From NCBI GenBank assembly GCA_032433595.1, contig JASWJB010000203.1, positions 1 through 64,000 of the forward strand: a stretch of DNA of 64,000 bases. Direction: 5' to 3'. Source of the stretch: Conoideocrella luteorostrata (lineage: Eukaryota; Ascomycota; Sordariomycetes; Hypocreales; Clavicipitaceae). The stretch's first letter is position 1. Each line of letters starts with the position of its first letter. The notes beneath the pieces are model-generated. The model was not told the origin of the DNA, did not search any database, and saw nothing but the letters and a program-made list of their open reading frames with translations. Positions 38,056 to 49,499 of this stretch are shown piece after piece. Position numbers and translations under genes: made by a program.

Positions 38056-39048
38056 TCAACATAAATCAGACGTACATCCTACTGTAGATCCTCTCAAATT
38101 TGTCCGATCCTCTAGGCTCGTAGGAGTCAACTCAGAATCATCTTCTTTGCAATACCAAGCCTCGCCATGCTTCTGACCATGCGCATCGCTTAGAACTTGT
38201 TGTTTTAGCTTTCCCGGGTCTATTGTGACAGACATTGCAGTCGCTTTCTTCTTCACCCGAAATTCAACATCATTAAACCCCAGATTAGCAGTGAAACCGA
38301 ACCTCATCTTGAAAGCCCTCTCAACATTGTACGTGACGGCTATCGCGAATCTCAGTTGCTCTGGCACTCCCTGCCGCAGTGCCGCATCCTCCTTAACCTG
38401 CCATTTCACAATCGTCGTTTTGTCTCCATCACGAAGAGTGCGACCAATAACTTTGACATTACAGCTTTCAATGAACTGGGTGTTGTGTTGTCGTCGCATG
38501 TTGACGACCGGTTCAACCAGAGAACCACTCATCATCCCAATGCCTGCACCAAAAGTATTGGAAAACTCGTGCTTCACCTCCGTGGACTTGCCCGTGAAGC
38601 TTTCGGGGCAGAACATTACGATCTCTGGGGCCATTTTAAACCGGCCACCAGAGTCCTCGAACTCCACAGAGACATCGACTGACTTGAATCGCAGCAGTCG
38701 TCGGATCCGGTGGTAATGCTCGTCGTCAAATGTCTGGATCTCAAGGACCATGAGGCACGCGGGTGCGCCAAAAAAATTGCAGAGTCGTAATGGTCGTTTA
38801 AGAGATGCCCGGACACGCGAGTGCGCTATCAGGTTGGCATAGGTTTCGCCCTCTTCTTTGCATGTTGACTCTGGGTCAACACTGGCGTCTTGGTCACCAC
38901 CGGTAGAAAGATAGCCCGACGCCGCATTGTAAATCTCGAAAGGCACAAGAAGAACTGTGTCTTCGGAAAGGTCATCCTCATACAGGCCAGGCGGTGGAAT
39001 ACTAAGCTCTTGAAAGCTATCGGTCTTGACTGGTTGAGAATCCGACAT
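38056..39048 (-). CDS. Conserved fungal protein of unknown function, partner of CHAT gene
   Basis: A single exon encodes 330 aa, ATG at 39048 (MSDSQPVKTDSF). There is no signal peptide and no clear transmembrane helix. The N-terminal ~45 residues are acidic. The middle looks beta-rich: LLRFKSVDVSVEFED, then the motif APEIVMFCPESFTGKST, then a glycine-rich hydrophobic stretch (FGAGIGMMSGSLVEP, about residues 165-180), then VIGR...VKWQVKEDAALRQGVPEQLRFAIAV. I do not recognise a named domain, although the P-E-x-F-x-G and W-x-x-x-E blocks recall uncharacterised fungal proteins found beside NLR-type genes. It is divergent, 390 bp away, from a TPR-CHAT protease gene, the same geometry as the subtilase/gasdermin-like pair, so it may be the protease's substrate or effector. 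That role is inference only. Confidence 0.75.
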   Translation of the reverse strand: MSDSQPVKTDSFQELSIPPPGLYEDDLSEDTVLLVPFEIYNAASGYLSTGGDQDASVDPESTCKEEGETYANLIAHSRVRASLKRPLRLCNFFGAPACLMVLEIQTFDDEHYHRIRRLLRFKSVDVSVEFEDSGGRFKMAPEIVMFCPESFTGKSTEVKHEFSNTFGAGIGMMSGSLVEPVVNMRRQHNTQFIESCNVKVIGRTLRDGDKTTIVKWQVKEDAALRQGVPEQLRFAIAVTYNVERAFKMRFGFTANLGFNDVEFRVKKKATAMSVTIDPGKLKQQVLSDAHGQKHGEAWYCKEDDSELTPTSLEDRTNLRGSTVGCTSDLC

Positions 39049-39438
39049 GTTCTGAAGAAGCGACTTTTTGGATTGTAAGTTTAGAAGGAGTGATTATTCG
39101 GCTCTCCTACTAGTCACAGCAATCCGTTTATTTATGCGCCTTTGTTCGCTCAGGTGCTATGACTTAGTCCATGCAGTGTCCTGCGTAAGCTGCATGAAAT
39201 ATTGGTTCCAGCCGCAGTTGTGGCTGGAAATGGAGTAAGTAATTGGTGGGGTGTCACAAGAGTTTCAGCCGAGCGTGACATCTTGCATCCTCGGGCACCA
39301 TAGATTTCCTGCTGCTGCTGCTGCTTTGGACAAAATCTTTTCAATACACGTACTTAGGCAGGCTACTGTTTCTGAATAATTAAGAGTTTGTGTCTATGTT
39401 CATCTCAATTTAGCACAAACTTATGCGCATTCCGAGCA
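39049..39438. promoter_or_regulatory. Divergent promoter of the 330-aa protein and CHAT genes
   Basis: About 390 bp separate the two start codons. It contains a (CTG)5-type run near 39313. The frame of the CHAT gene is open back to about 39388 without an ATG, and an AG acceptor-like CAATTTAG precedes 39415, so a short upstream exon cannot be excluded. Confidence 0.5.
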
Positions 39439-42400
39439 ATGATATATCACGGAACACTCACCTCGCTCTACGGGACGCTACCATCACCCATGATACCTGT
39501 GCTTGAGGACGCAATTCTAAAGACCAAACTAAAGTTTTACAAGGCCGCAGAGGAAGCTTTTAACTGCCAGCTCTCTTCATATAACCAAGTGCCAATTGTC
39601 GCCATTGAGCGGTCAGAACTATACCTCAGCCAATTCAAATGCCTGCAAGGATTGCAAGCCCTGGATGCGGTCCGAACCCCTATTTCGGAGGCAAACGAAC
39701 GAGACTACGATGTCCAGAGATTAATAACAATTTCTCGCAGCATCTTTAAAATAAAGACAGAAGGAGATACAAAGACGGCGTTGAAAGCAGCTAAAAAAAT
39801 ACAAAAAGATTGGAAGGCTAAAGCAGTAGGCGACTATACGGATATCCAGGTATGCCAAAGGCCGTGGGAGGCGGGAGGAAAATTGCATTATTGAAACTAA
39901 TCATTTTAAAATCTTTACACAAAAGGTTGAATGCGTCCGGAAGTACGCCCTAGTTTGTATTTTTCTCGCTAGTAGCCGTGACCTTATCACGGAGGATATG
40001 AAGCTAATACCAACACCAATTCCTCCGAACCCCCCAACCCGTTGGCAAGGCATCACAGACCTGCGAGTATCTCTGGTCTCCCAAGGCCGGTTTATGGAGG
40101 CACTGAGATTCAGCACGGTTGAAAGGGCATTGTGTACAGCAGCTGGTCGCTACCATAATATCCAGACGATGCTTAAACTCGGACAGCAGCATCAAGAACT
40201 GGCGATGAAGACAGAGAACGAGATTTATTGGCGCGCGGCCATGCTGCGAGTGCGACTCGATCTGGCAACTCTCTTGACATCTTGGAAAATGAAAACCGAG
40301 GCTAGGGAGGCACTCTCAGTCCTAGAAAAGGAATTGGAGGATACTGTCTCATTATTCAATGGGAAAAGCAGTGTTCTAAGAGCTTCTAATGCATTGGATA
40401 CTTTAGGCATCGAGTTTTGCAAGCTTAAATTGCTCGGTGAGAACGAACGGACCATGTCTCAGTTTAAGCAGCTTCTCCGCCTTGGTGAGAAGATGTTAGC
40501 AGGAACCCATATCGAGACTGAACAGTGCCACCATCTAGCTATTGCTTGGGCCGAACAGCTGTATCCCGAGAAGCAATGCGTCGCGGTTAGGACCAATATT
40601 CAGCTTCAAACCCAGCACCTTTTTGAGAATGTTCAAGGGAGAGTTTTAGACGCCGCAGTAAACCTAGGCGAAATTTTGCTGCCGCGGTTCCAGAATATTA
40701 AGGAGACGGCGCAAAATATAGAGATGATAGATCTGTTTGAACAAAAGCATGGGAACATCTCTGGAACTGAAACGCAGAAATTCCTGTCCGACCTTCGCTT
40801 ATCATTATATGCACAGCGTGGAGACCGGGTACCTTTGCAACACGGGGGTTTGGGCTCGAATATTGGCACCGAATACAGGCTTCGTCGCCATATACCAAGC
40901 AAATCTCTAATTGAGGACGCTAAGTTCAAAAGTGTCATTGATAAGGAACACAATTCTATGCTCGATCATGATCAGCTGTGTGGATATTTCTCCAAACCGG
41001 TGGAAAATAGGGTCTCGAGGCTCTTACATGATCTTGTCACCCAGGAGACAATGCCGTCCACACTTACTGCAGCTGCACTGGGCCAGATATTTCTACTAGG
41101 CGGAACAGCTAGAAAGGTGACTAAGGCAGACTTTCTAAAATTGAACGGACAAGAAATGCTTCAGTCGTTGGCCGGCTCAGCAGATTCTCCAGTCAGCAAG
41201 GAAGAGTGGCTTAGGCGTGGCCCAGCTTTACGAGAATGGTTATTGAAGGACTGTCGACCCAATTTACCCGTCCGCCGATGTTTATGGGTAGAAATTCACA
41301 ATGCTCGATATGTTGCTTGGAAGCATCACTGCGAAGCCTCAATATGGACCCAGGGTGCAGCCGAGAGAAAGGCATATCCGGATGACTTCATTCCAGGAAC
41401 AAGTACGCCAGCAATTTCATTTTTCAACGATAGTAACCAGCTCATTAGCGCCATAGAGGATCGTGTTGAATTAGAAGAGGCGAAACTGGGCTACATGTTC
41501 AACCATTACGAACGGGAGACTCAACTGGTAGCATCTCTCCTGCCGTTAATGTATACTCAGGCATTCTTTTCGGCTTATATTATCGGAGGGAAGCTCAGCG
41601 TCACCACCCTTTCTCATCTGGATCGTGCAGAAAACCTTGCCCGAGAGCAATTAGCCCATTGGAAGTCTGTCGATAACCACGTGAATATTGCCATGCAGTC
41701 TATCAATATTGCGACAATTGCTCAGTACAAACTAGAGTGCGGCATTATAACAGAACCTGCTTTAGTTTACCAAACCCTCGAGGAAGCCCTGGGGCTTTTA
41801 GATGAGGTGGAGATGCTGTTTGGTACAACTCTCTACAATCTCGATCTTGACCATTCAATAGCATCGCTAGAGATAAAGATGCGTGCAGGCTCTAAAATGG
41901 ATATTTGGAGGGCAAGTAGTCTTGCGATAAGACTCTTGCTCAGTGCAATCCAATTTATCGAAGCCAGCAAAGACAGGACAGAAGGTATTGACGACGAGGA
42001 ATCCACTACTAATGGTCAAGAATCGATGACCCTGAGATTATGGCAATGGGTTCAACGAAGTAAAGCAAGGGCACTTGCGCAAAGCATAGGTCTAGATAAT
42101 ATAGCACAGGAGAGCCTGTTATTTGGTATCCGGAATTCGATCAGCGAGGGCCAAATCGGCCGAGATGATGACGATGCAGGCACAGACAATGACGATGAGG
42201 CACCAAGGCTGCAGACATTTGCATCCGTACCTCTGGAATTCCTCCCAGAAGCTTGCAAATTGTTGAAGGGCAGCAATATTACTTTTCCAAAACTGCACAA
42301 TAGGCATCTCACTAAGAAGACTTTTCTTTCCGACACCCCAGCAACACCACGCGTCGCCGCCACCCTAGAGGACATCACCTCACTCAGTCAAGACCTACAA

Positions 42401-43954
42401 AGTGTAGAGGTTCTTGCCGCAAGGATCAAGAGTCTTGATGAGGAGCAAACCGAAATCAGAAGGAAGCTTGAAGATCGTCTATCTAAACTCAATGATAACA
42501 TCAACGCAAGACCAGAGCTATGCATCATCCTCCAAATCGCAGACTTTTTGAACAAAGAAAAGGAACTGCTAGAGGTCATACAATCTAAAACATTTCTGGA
42601 TCTTCAAGACCGACTGCAAAGCCGAATCAATCTTCAGCGCCTCCGGGAGGAAATGAAAAACGTTCCCCTGCTCCAGCAGTTGCTCAAAGTCCGAGAAGGG
42701 TGGCCGCTGTCCCAAAACGACCTGCAGAAAATGGACAACCGGCGGAACAGTAAAGTTGTCTTTGTCGACTGGTTCAGTACTATAAGTCTCTTCAATACAG
42801 CCGAGAAGATATACATGATACTATGGCGGAACGGGACGTTCAGTCTAGTCGACCTGCATACGACTCTCAATGACATCGCTGATCCTATTCGACAATTCTT
42901 TGAAAACCCGGATGAATTTCTTCCAGAGGTTGAGCCTACGCCTATAAAAGCTATGGATCTCAAAAACATGGTTCCGAAGAACAGGACCAGCGATCTAGCA
43001 GAGCACAGGAAGTTGCGGAGCTGTTCCAAACTAATCGAGCCATTGCTTGATAGCACGCTAGTCAAGCCAGAAGACCTGCTCGTTTTCAGTGTCACCGAAG
43101 GCTTCAATAATTTTCCTCTACACGCGATTAATCACGATGACCACGAACCTCTGATAGTTAATCATCCTGTTGTTTATGTGCCGTCGCTGTCGGTCTTACA
43201 CAGATGCTACTGGTCCCGGCACGGCAAGACGCAGGTGCCACATCCTAAAAAGACCCATAAAGCCCTAGTCCTCGGCGGTGTCCGATGTAGGGATTCAAAA
43301 TACGATTATGGCATGCTTGGCGTCCAGAGATTCGGCGCCCTGCTCAACGTGCCTTGCGACACGTTCGAGGGTGCCGCTGCCACCTTGAGCAACCTTCAAG
43401 CATACATTTCCGACGCAGATCTTTTGCACTTTCACTTGCACACCAACTATAAGCTTTTGAAAGAGGACGCAGGGCATGATGCAGCCTTCACCGAATCGCC
43501 GCTCACTCAAGCCATCTGTTTCACCGATAATGACTTGACGACTCCCAACATCCTGACCCTTCAGCTCACGCCGGGGGCACACCTGAACCTGTTTGCTTGC
43601 GCAAGTGGGTTACAAGGAAAGTTCTCGCACGGAAACTCCCCGTGGGCGGGCAGAACGAACGAGGCGATGGGGTTAGTGCCTGCGTTTTTGATTGCAGGCT
43701 CAGGGTCGATGACGAGCTCATTATGGCCTATCCAGGACGAGCATGCGGCAGTTTTTGGCGGTGTTTTTTGGAAAGCCATCGGTGCTGCTTTAGATAGTCA
43801 TGAAAAAGGCTATAGTGAGGGAGTAATAGGGCAGAGCTGGGTTGATATTGCGGATATAATGAGAGCCACGGTGCTTACCATGAGAGATATGTATGGGTCA
43901 CCTGCCGCATGGGCTGGGTTTGTGCTCAGTGGGTATTGGCGGTTTGAGAAGTAA
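39439..43954 (+). CDS. TPR-CHAT (caspase-like) protease, about 1479 aa, 2 exons
   Basis: The model is join(39439..39849, 39926..43954), with the 76-bp intron in phase 0. The start at 39439 is the first ATG; the true N-terminus may lie in an unseen upstream exon. Most of the protein is alpha-helical with TPR-like units (for example CKLKLLGENERTMSQFKQLL, SRLLHDLVTQ). An acidic/charged linker and a coiled-coil stretch (about 770-880) precede the C-terminal CHAT domain. The domain carries LLHFHLH (His cluster about 1305-1309) and LNLFACASG (Cys about 1362), followed by AMGLVPAFLIAGSGSMTSSLWP, the usual CHAT tail. CHAT peptidases are caspase relatives that cleave gasdermins in bacterial and some fungal systems. 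The frame is intact. Partner choice (the 330-aa protein or the distant gasdermin-like protein) is open. Confidence 0.85.
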
Positions 43955-44543
43955 GGTGACCCGGAGCAGAAGTCCCCTGCTCGTTAAATGCAAAGAATAG
44001 GCATAATAACACAAGGACAGTATTCTCGTCAAGGACACAGTTCAATTCTGAAGAAGCAAGCAATTTAATTCGCGACCGTTACGTGCTGGAATTGCAAGCA
44101 AAGTGATGATATTCTTGTTATTGTTAATATTGTGTATTGTGTTGTGTGTTGTGTTCTAATCTAGCTATTCCGTACAGAAGAGGGGTCCTATGAGTCCAAC
44201 TTGCAGCGTGACTAATCCGCCTACACATCCGACAATCCTTATCGTAACACTAATAGTTAGGATATGACTTAGTCATCTCATCACCAAGCTTACCGGCTAA
44301 AATAAAGTTAGAAATAACTAATACCACACGTTACAGGAAGAGACGGGGAAGGGGGAGGAGGGGTCAAGTAACATTCTAAGATGTCACATACCGATGTCAG
44401 GGAATACAAAATGAGACTGCTGCCATGATTGCAGAACCAAAACCAGCAGAGCCAAACAGACTTTATATTTTGAACAACATGAACAACAACGCGATCCAAC
44501 GGCATTATCCAGAAATATCCTGCATATTTGTCTAAAATCTAGA
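43955..44543. other. Intergenic region between convergent genes
   Basis: The region includes a TTGT/TGTGTTG-rich low-complexity stretch near 44115-44155. No gene is seen. Confidence 0.55.
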
Positions 44544-45902
44544 TTACGTCGCCTCGGGCTTTCCCTGACCAGGCTCTTTCTTGGGTTTAGTAGGAGCTTC
44601 CTCCGAAGCGTCCTTCGATTTTTGAGCAGCTGAACTGCACCCCAGTGCCCAAGAACCGGCTCCTACATCACATGCCTTGCACAAAAACTTCTTTTTCCAC
44701 AACTGTTTATCGACAAGGTCCAGTGCAGTCAGCATCGGTTGCCAATCGGCGGAAGGCTGAAACTCTGCGAGTCCTGCGGGGGAGTAGCACAAATCGCTAT
44801 CTTTAATCAAAGTATCCTTAAACATGCCTTTTTTTAGCGTAGCCAAACGCAACGCATTCTTGCTAACATCTTTATCGATCGTGATGTTCTTCGCTGGGAC
44901 TCTAGACGCAATCGCCCAAGTTATCTGGTCCTCGGCATTCTTCAAGGAGCCCATGAACCGTCCGGCTAACTTGTATGCGGCTTTCCAGTCCTCGCTCCCC
45001 TCAGCGCCAAGTGTACCTTGGGTTATCAACTTTGCAGTCTTGTCAATGTCTCCTTTTCCGATCTGACCGCCGCCGCCCCCTGTCACCCACTTTTGGACCT
45101 TTTCATAGTGGCTGATAAGCTCAGTCTTTGCGCGCTCTAGGATTTTTTCCATCGCCTCCTTTTTCGCCTTATCTGCTTCAAGCATACCGTCGGACGGAAA
45201 TCTTTCGTCACAAGACTGCTCACCGCGTCTACGGGCTGCTGCGGCAAACTTTTCCGTCTCGAAAAGACTACACGCGCCCCGGAGCAACCATCGCTTGGCA
45301 GAATTTCCTGCTGGATGCTGCGTTGTGTTGGGGTCGTGGCATTTTGCGGGCCAGCCCGTATTGAGAAGCTCAAACTGGCCCAACCTGTTATTGCACGGCT
45401 CCGGTACCTCAATCGACGTATTATCCCCGAGTTCGCGAACACTGCTTTTACCACACTCGAAGATTTCACTAGACGACTTGCCTTCAAGCGCGCAGCCTCC
45501 AATGCCTAATAGGAAAGCAAGCACGACATTCCCCGGTTGGCCAGGGGTTTCATAGCGGATCTTTTTGAGTGCATTCTTTCCTACATTCTTAGACAGGCTT
45601 TGGACTTGTCCCGGCTTAATTTTTAGCGTAGAATCCAAGAATTCTTTAATCTTCTTGGCTTTTTTAGCCGCTTCATATATGTCGTATATAGTTTGTATGG
45701 CTTCTTTGCCCAGAGACCGAAGCTCTTCAGGGACTAGATTTGACAACTCCAGGCGCTTGTCTAGAGCGCTCAAGCGATTACTCTCGATGCCTGACGGATT
45801 GTGCTTGTCTAAGAAACCTGGAGGGGCCGCGAAAGCTAGTTCAAAGAATTCGGCACATAAAATGCCGGTAAAAGCGAGTTGAGTGAGTCGTAGTATACGC
45901 AT
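44544..45902 (-). CDS. Secreted protein of unknown function (452 aa)
   Basis: The start at 45902 gives a signal peptide (MRILRLTQLAFTGILC...FAAPP). An ATG 14 codons upstream would precede it with a polar leader, so the shorter start is preferred. The mature protein has a Lys-rich helical region (YEAAKKAKKIKEFL), a hydrophobic patch (VVLAFLLGIGGCALEG) and about nine cysteines. It also has a Gly-rich hinge (VTGGGGGQIGKGD) and a Lys/Glu/Pro-rich C-terminus. No enzymatic motif is visible. It vaguely recalls the non-catalytic C-terminal parts of large secreted fungal proteins, but I cannot name the family. It is convergent with the CHAT gene. It could be a secreted effector, but that is a guess. 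Confidence 0.72.
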   Translation of the reverse strand: MRILRLTQLAFTGILCAEFFELAFAAPPGFLDKHNPSGIESNRLSALDKRLELSNLVPEELRSLGKEAIQTIYDIYEAAKKAKKIKEFLDSTLKIKPGQVQSLSKNVGKNALKKIRYETPGQPGNVVLAFLLGIGGCALEGKSSSEIFECGKSSVRELGDNTSIEVPEPCNNRLGQFELLNTGWPAKCHDPNTTQHPAGNSAKRWLLRGACSLFETEKFAAAARRRGEQSCDERFPSDGMLEADKAKKEAMEKILERAKTELISHYEKVQKWVTGGGGGQIGKGDIDKTAKLITQGTLGAEGSEDWKAAYKLAGRFMGSLKNAEDQITWAIASRVPAKNITIDKDVSKNALRLATLKKGMFKDTLIKDSDLCYSPAGLAEFQPSADWQPMLTALDLVDKQLWKKKFLCKACDVGAGSWALGCSSAAQKSKDASEEAPTKPKKEPGQGKPEAT

Positions 45903-47944
45903 CGTGCAATTATATATGGTGCGAGGAATCAAAATGGTGAACACTGTATAAAATATTGTAAGGCATGTATGATCTGGTTTGTATAAACATAAAACTCCAG
46001 GCGGAACGCAGGTGATATATACTCTAGGTGTTATAATCAGCGATTTGTCTTATACGCCGGATTTGGGCGATTGCCGAGAATACAAACGCAAACTACAATA
46101 AGTAGTTACTCGAAACAGTTTGCCAACAAAGGCGGACGCTGAATGGATGGGATCTCATATTGCAGACTAGGAACCATAAGCCATAAGCAGCCAAGCATGA
46201 GTTATTCGGAAACAGTCAGATTATTTTAATGTTTGCGTGCGTGCCGATCTCTCTCTTAATGTATAGATAAGGAGTCTCCACTGGGTGCATAGCACTTGTA
46301 GTTGTTAATTTTGTCATCTATCTGAGACCACCCTCGTGGGCGAATACACGGCTAACCAAGTCGAAGAACTGGAATCATGTGGACTCCCGAGGATTACGGA
46401 GAGTATTGGGCGGGGGGCGGAGAGGTGGGGGGCACTACGGGGTTGATCCCAGCGCTCGCTCCAGATGAACCAGTGAGGACAGTTGTCACTAGATAAATGT
46501 TGATTTTCGCTCTTCAGTGATGAATCTTGGTCTACTCCGGGTACTACGTAGTTATGCTTGAGTTCCTATCCAGACAACAGACAACCCTCTGTCAGTGCTT
46601 GCCCCTGTCAAACCATTACGCTAATTCTTATCAGCAATTTAAGGCTTTCCGGGTAATTTTCAAACTAGCCTTATCCTCAAACCGAATGTTGTTCTCCTAT
46701 TACTCATAACTCATTCTCCATGTAATGGTTTTTTTTTTTCGTTCTCACTATTATTCCCACCTATCCGAAGTTTCACATGCGGATCTTGTTGCATCCCACT
46801 CGGTTTCATGTACTCCAGCTGCAGCCCAAACAGAACTAGCCAACTCAATACTGTATTAAATTGCGTTGCGGGGGGGTGGAGCTGGAAGAGTTTAAAATCG
46901 TGCATACCCATAACGATGAATTCTCTGTGTCCTGTCCCTTCCAATCCCTTTCAAATTCCTCCTTTTACACCCTTCACCATATTCATTATGTTCAATTAAC
47001 GGTCTTCACTACGGTGCCGAAATTCTATCTATAGAGCTCGCAACAGCCTGAGGATAATTTTAACAAGTATGGCTAGGGTGGCCGATGCAGCTGGGCACTG
47101 CTGCTGAACATAATAGTGAGACAAGAATAGACAACAAGCACCCCTTACCTAAACTACTTTGTTAATCCATGCATATTAGCATCGGGCTGCGTTTATATTC
47201 TTAGGACTGGCACACCGAATCGTGGTCAAGATTCGTTAACCAAATAATTCCCCGCGTCCCCCATCACGCAAGTGGCGGGGTGCTCTGCTGTTGGTGTTGC
47301 TTCCAATCTGGTTACGGCAGGCATTCTGGGGTATTCTTACTTTCGTCAATTGCCTGGCCAATACACTGCTGCTTATCAGCACCGCATACGCAAATTAGCT
47401 GACGGCGGCCAAGGCCCGGCAGTCAAAAATGTCGCCGAAAAAGGATCAAGTGTGCTGAACGGCGGTTACGCAACAAGTGGTTACAAAGATAAAAGTAATC
47501 TCGTTCTTTACAAGGAATTGCGGCTGTTGCCCACTCTATATACCGTTCCCGGCTTTAGTTGTAATGTTTATCCAAACATACGGCGACTCTCAATGCAAGG
47601 AAGTTAAGACGGATTAAATCCAACAACCATTCAGCATTGGAACCGGATGTAAATAGGCGCCTACGTATCGCCAGTCCCTCGCATCTCTAAATAGATGAGG
47701 CAAGCTTGAATTCTCGCATTCAACAGCAACCCGTGTTGCTCTTACCTAGCTTTCATCTCTGCTACTGTGTCTTGTTTCAGTCACATCCGGATTCTTTCAG
47801 TCTCGCTACAGCTATTTTGAGAGGAAGCGCTCTGGAAAGCGGCAAACAAATTGGACAGCCGGTCGCTACTATCGATGGGGGACTTGTTCCGAAACCCAAC
47901 ATTGAAAGTTCGAAGAAGTCACATTCGTTTCATATACCATCTAT
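45903..47944. other. Gene-free region
   Basis: About 2 kb without a supportable gene. The frame at 47272-47607 starts with GTG, has no domain cue and was not accepted. Confidence 0.5.
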
Positions 47945-49046
47945 TTATGAGTCTTTACCTTCCCACGTGACCACGCCACTGCCATGATAGCAGTTGGGCT
48001 CCGGCGCAGAACTCCAAAAAGGTGACGCATTTGGAGTTGAAAGTTGCAAGACAGGCCTTAGCAACTGAAACTCACCCCAAGGTCCTTGTAGAGTGGCGGA
48101 CATTTTCTTGAAGTACTCGGGAAGCACTTCCATCCACCCCTTGAGCGCAACATCCAGGAGTTCAAGGACGAACAAGTCTGGGCCTGTTTTGTTCCACTTA
48201 AGTTTCTCGTAACACTTCCTCACCACAGGACAATACAAGCCAATATCTTTCTGCAACGACAAAGAAGCTGCTGCCATCAAAGAGGCGGAAACATGATAGG
48301 AGCCTCGTTGGCGGGTCCTATCCCGGACTGCCATCATCGCGCCAACGGCAGCGATTAAGCAGGTCAACATACCAGGAACAGGAAACGCAGGCAGCAAGCA
48401 CGTACCGTCGGTATAGCCAAGGCTCCGTCCCGTGACGAATTGATGAAGGAGCAGCCGGAGGCGGCGTCGGCCACCTGCTGCATGGCGTATTTGGATCCAG
48501 GCCTATAGCTCGTAGTACTGGATCTACATTGAGTGATCCGTGTAGCTGATACCAAACGCCAGTGTGTTTAGTCAAACAATTCATTGTTGCGCGCAATCAT
48601 AGAGGCGTTGCGAACGTATCTTTCTCTATATCCTTGGGGAAGATACTCCCTAGCTTGCCGTTCTTGGCCAACTCCCGAACAGTTGACCCGTTGCGTCGAC
48701 TCATGTCGACACTGCCAAGCCAAAAGGCAGCATGATCCGTATTGACGGCGACCCGAGGATCGGAACGTTGGCCGTCTCTGGGGTCCAATATCTCATTGGC
48801 TACAATGCCACACATGCCATGCAAGGCAGCGGCTATGACAGGTGTCATGAGCAGACCTGGTCCTATCGGCTTTTTCATGCCTTCGAAGGTTACTGCATCT
48901 AGAACGGCACTATCTTTGGTGAACCCCGGGGTAGCACTCGCTAATAGCTGTAAGACTCGACTTGCATCTTGGGGTATAGAGGGAGCGTCCGCATCAATCT
49001 ATGATCCAGGTCCGTATACATCCGCCCCGGATATAGGTTTCGCCAT
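47945..49046 (-). pseudogene. CaiB/BaiF family CoA-transferase pseudogene
   Basis: Collinear pieces of a fungal class III CoA-transferase are readable from an ATG at 49046 (MAKPISGADVYGPGS) to 47945. Examples are SRVLQLLASATPGFTKDSAV, GPGLLMTPVIAAALHGMCGI, VNTDHAAFWLGSVDM, VWYQLHGSLNVDPVL, VADAASGCSFINSS and LTCLIAAVGAMMAVRDRTR. The gene is broken by an in-frame TAG at 48999-49001 and by frame changes near 48597, 48490 and 48410. A middle segment of about 60-80 residues, usual in the family after VLRAIGLDP, is missing. It would have transferred CoA between organic acids. It is not functional as it stands. Confidence 0.85.
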
Positions 49047-49499
49047 GGTAGCATGTTAAGATTCTGAAAAGGTTGGTGCCAACAGAAGACAATGCTGTAT
49101 TCATTTAAACGAGGGCACGTTTGCCGTTTATTAAACAGAATACTAGACGGGCTTAAATAAATATCCATTTGCTCATATCCTTCGGTTCATATTAAATGCA
49201 ATCATCACCTTTAAAAAGTAGCAATGTACCACTCAGGAATTCAATGTCTCCCGGTCCGGCCGGACCGTGAGGGGTGTTTGCGGTAGCTAGCCCACACCCC
49301 CTCCACACAAGTGCAATTCCCACCTCGATGCCGGAGTTTCACACCATGGCCGTTCTAGCCGGTGCCGGTCTACGGAGCGACGCCTCAATAGGTAAAGATA
49401 AGACAATATCGACATTAGCTCAGTCCCCACAGAATGCATCCAGGGATCCACGCACAGTAGCAAGTCTCGAGGAAAATATTAATTGCGTTATATAGATGA
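49047..49499. other. Intergenic region
   Basis: No gene is seen. It includes a GGTCCGGCCGGACC palindrome near 49254-49267. Confidence 0.5.

Noticed and set aside
39388..39438. Upstream extension of the CHAT gene
   Set aside because: The frame is open but begins at TTG, with no ATG before 39439. It may belong to an unseen spliced exon, so it was not included.
47272..47607. 111-aa plus-strand frame
   Set aside because: It starts at GTG, has no domain or signal and lies in a gene-free stretch.
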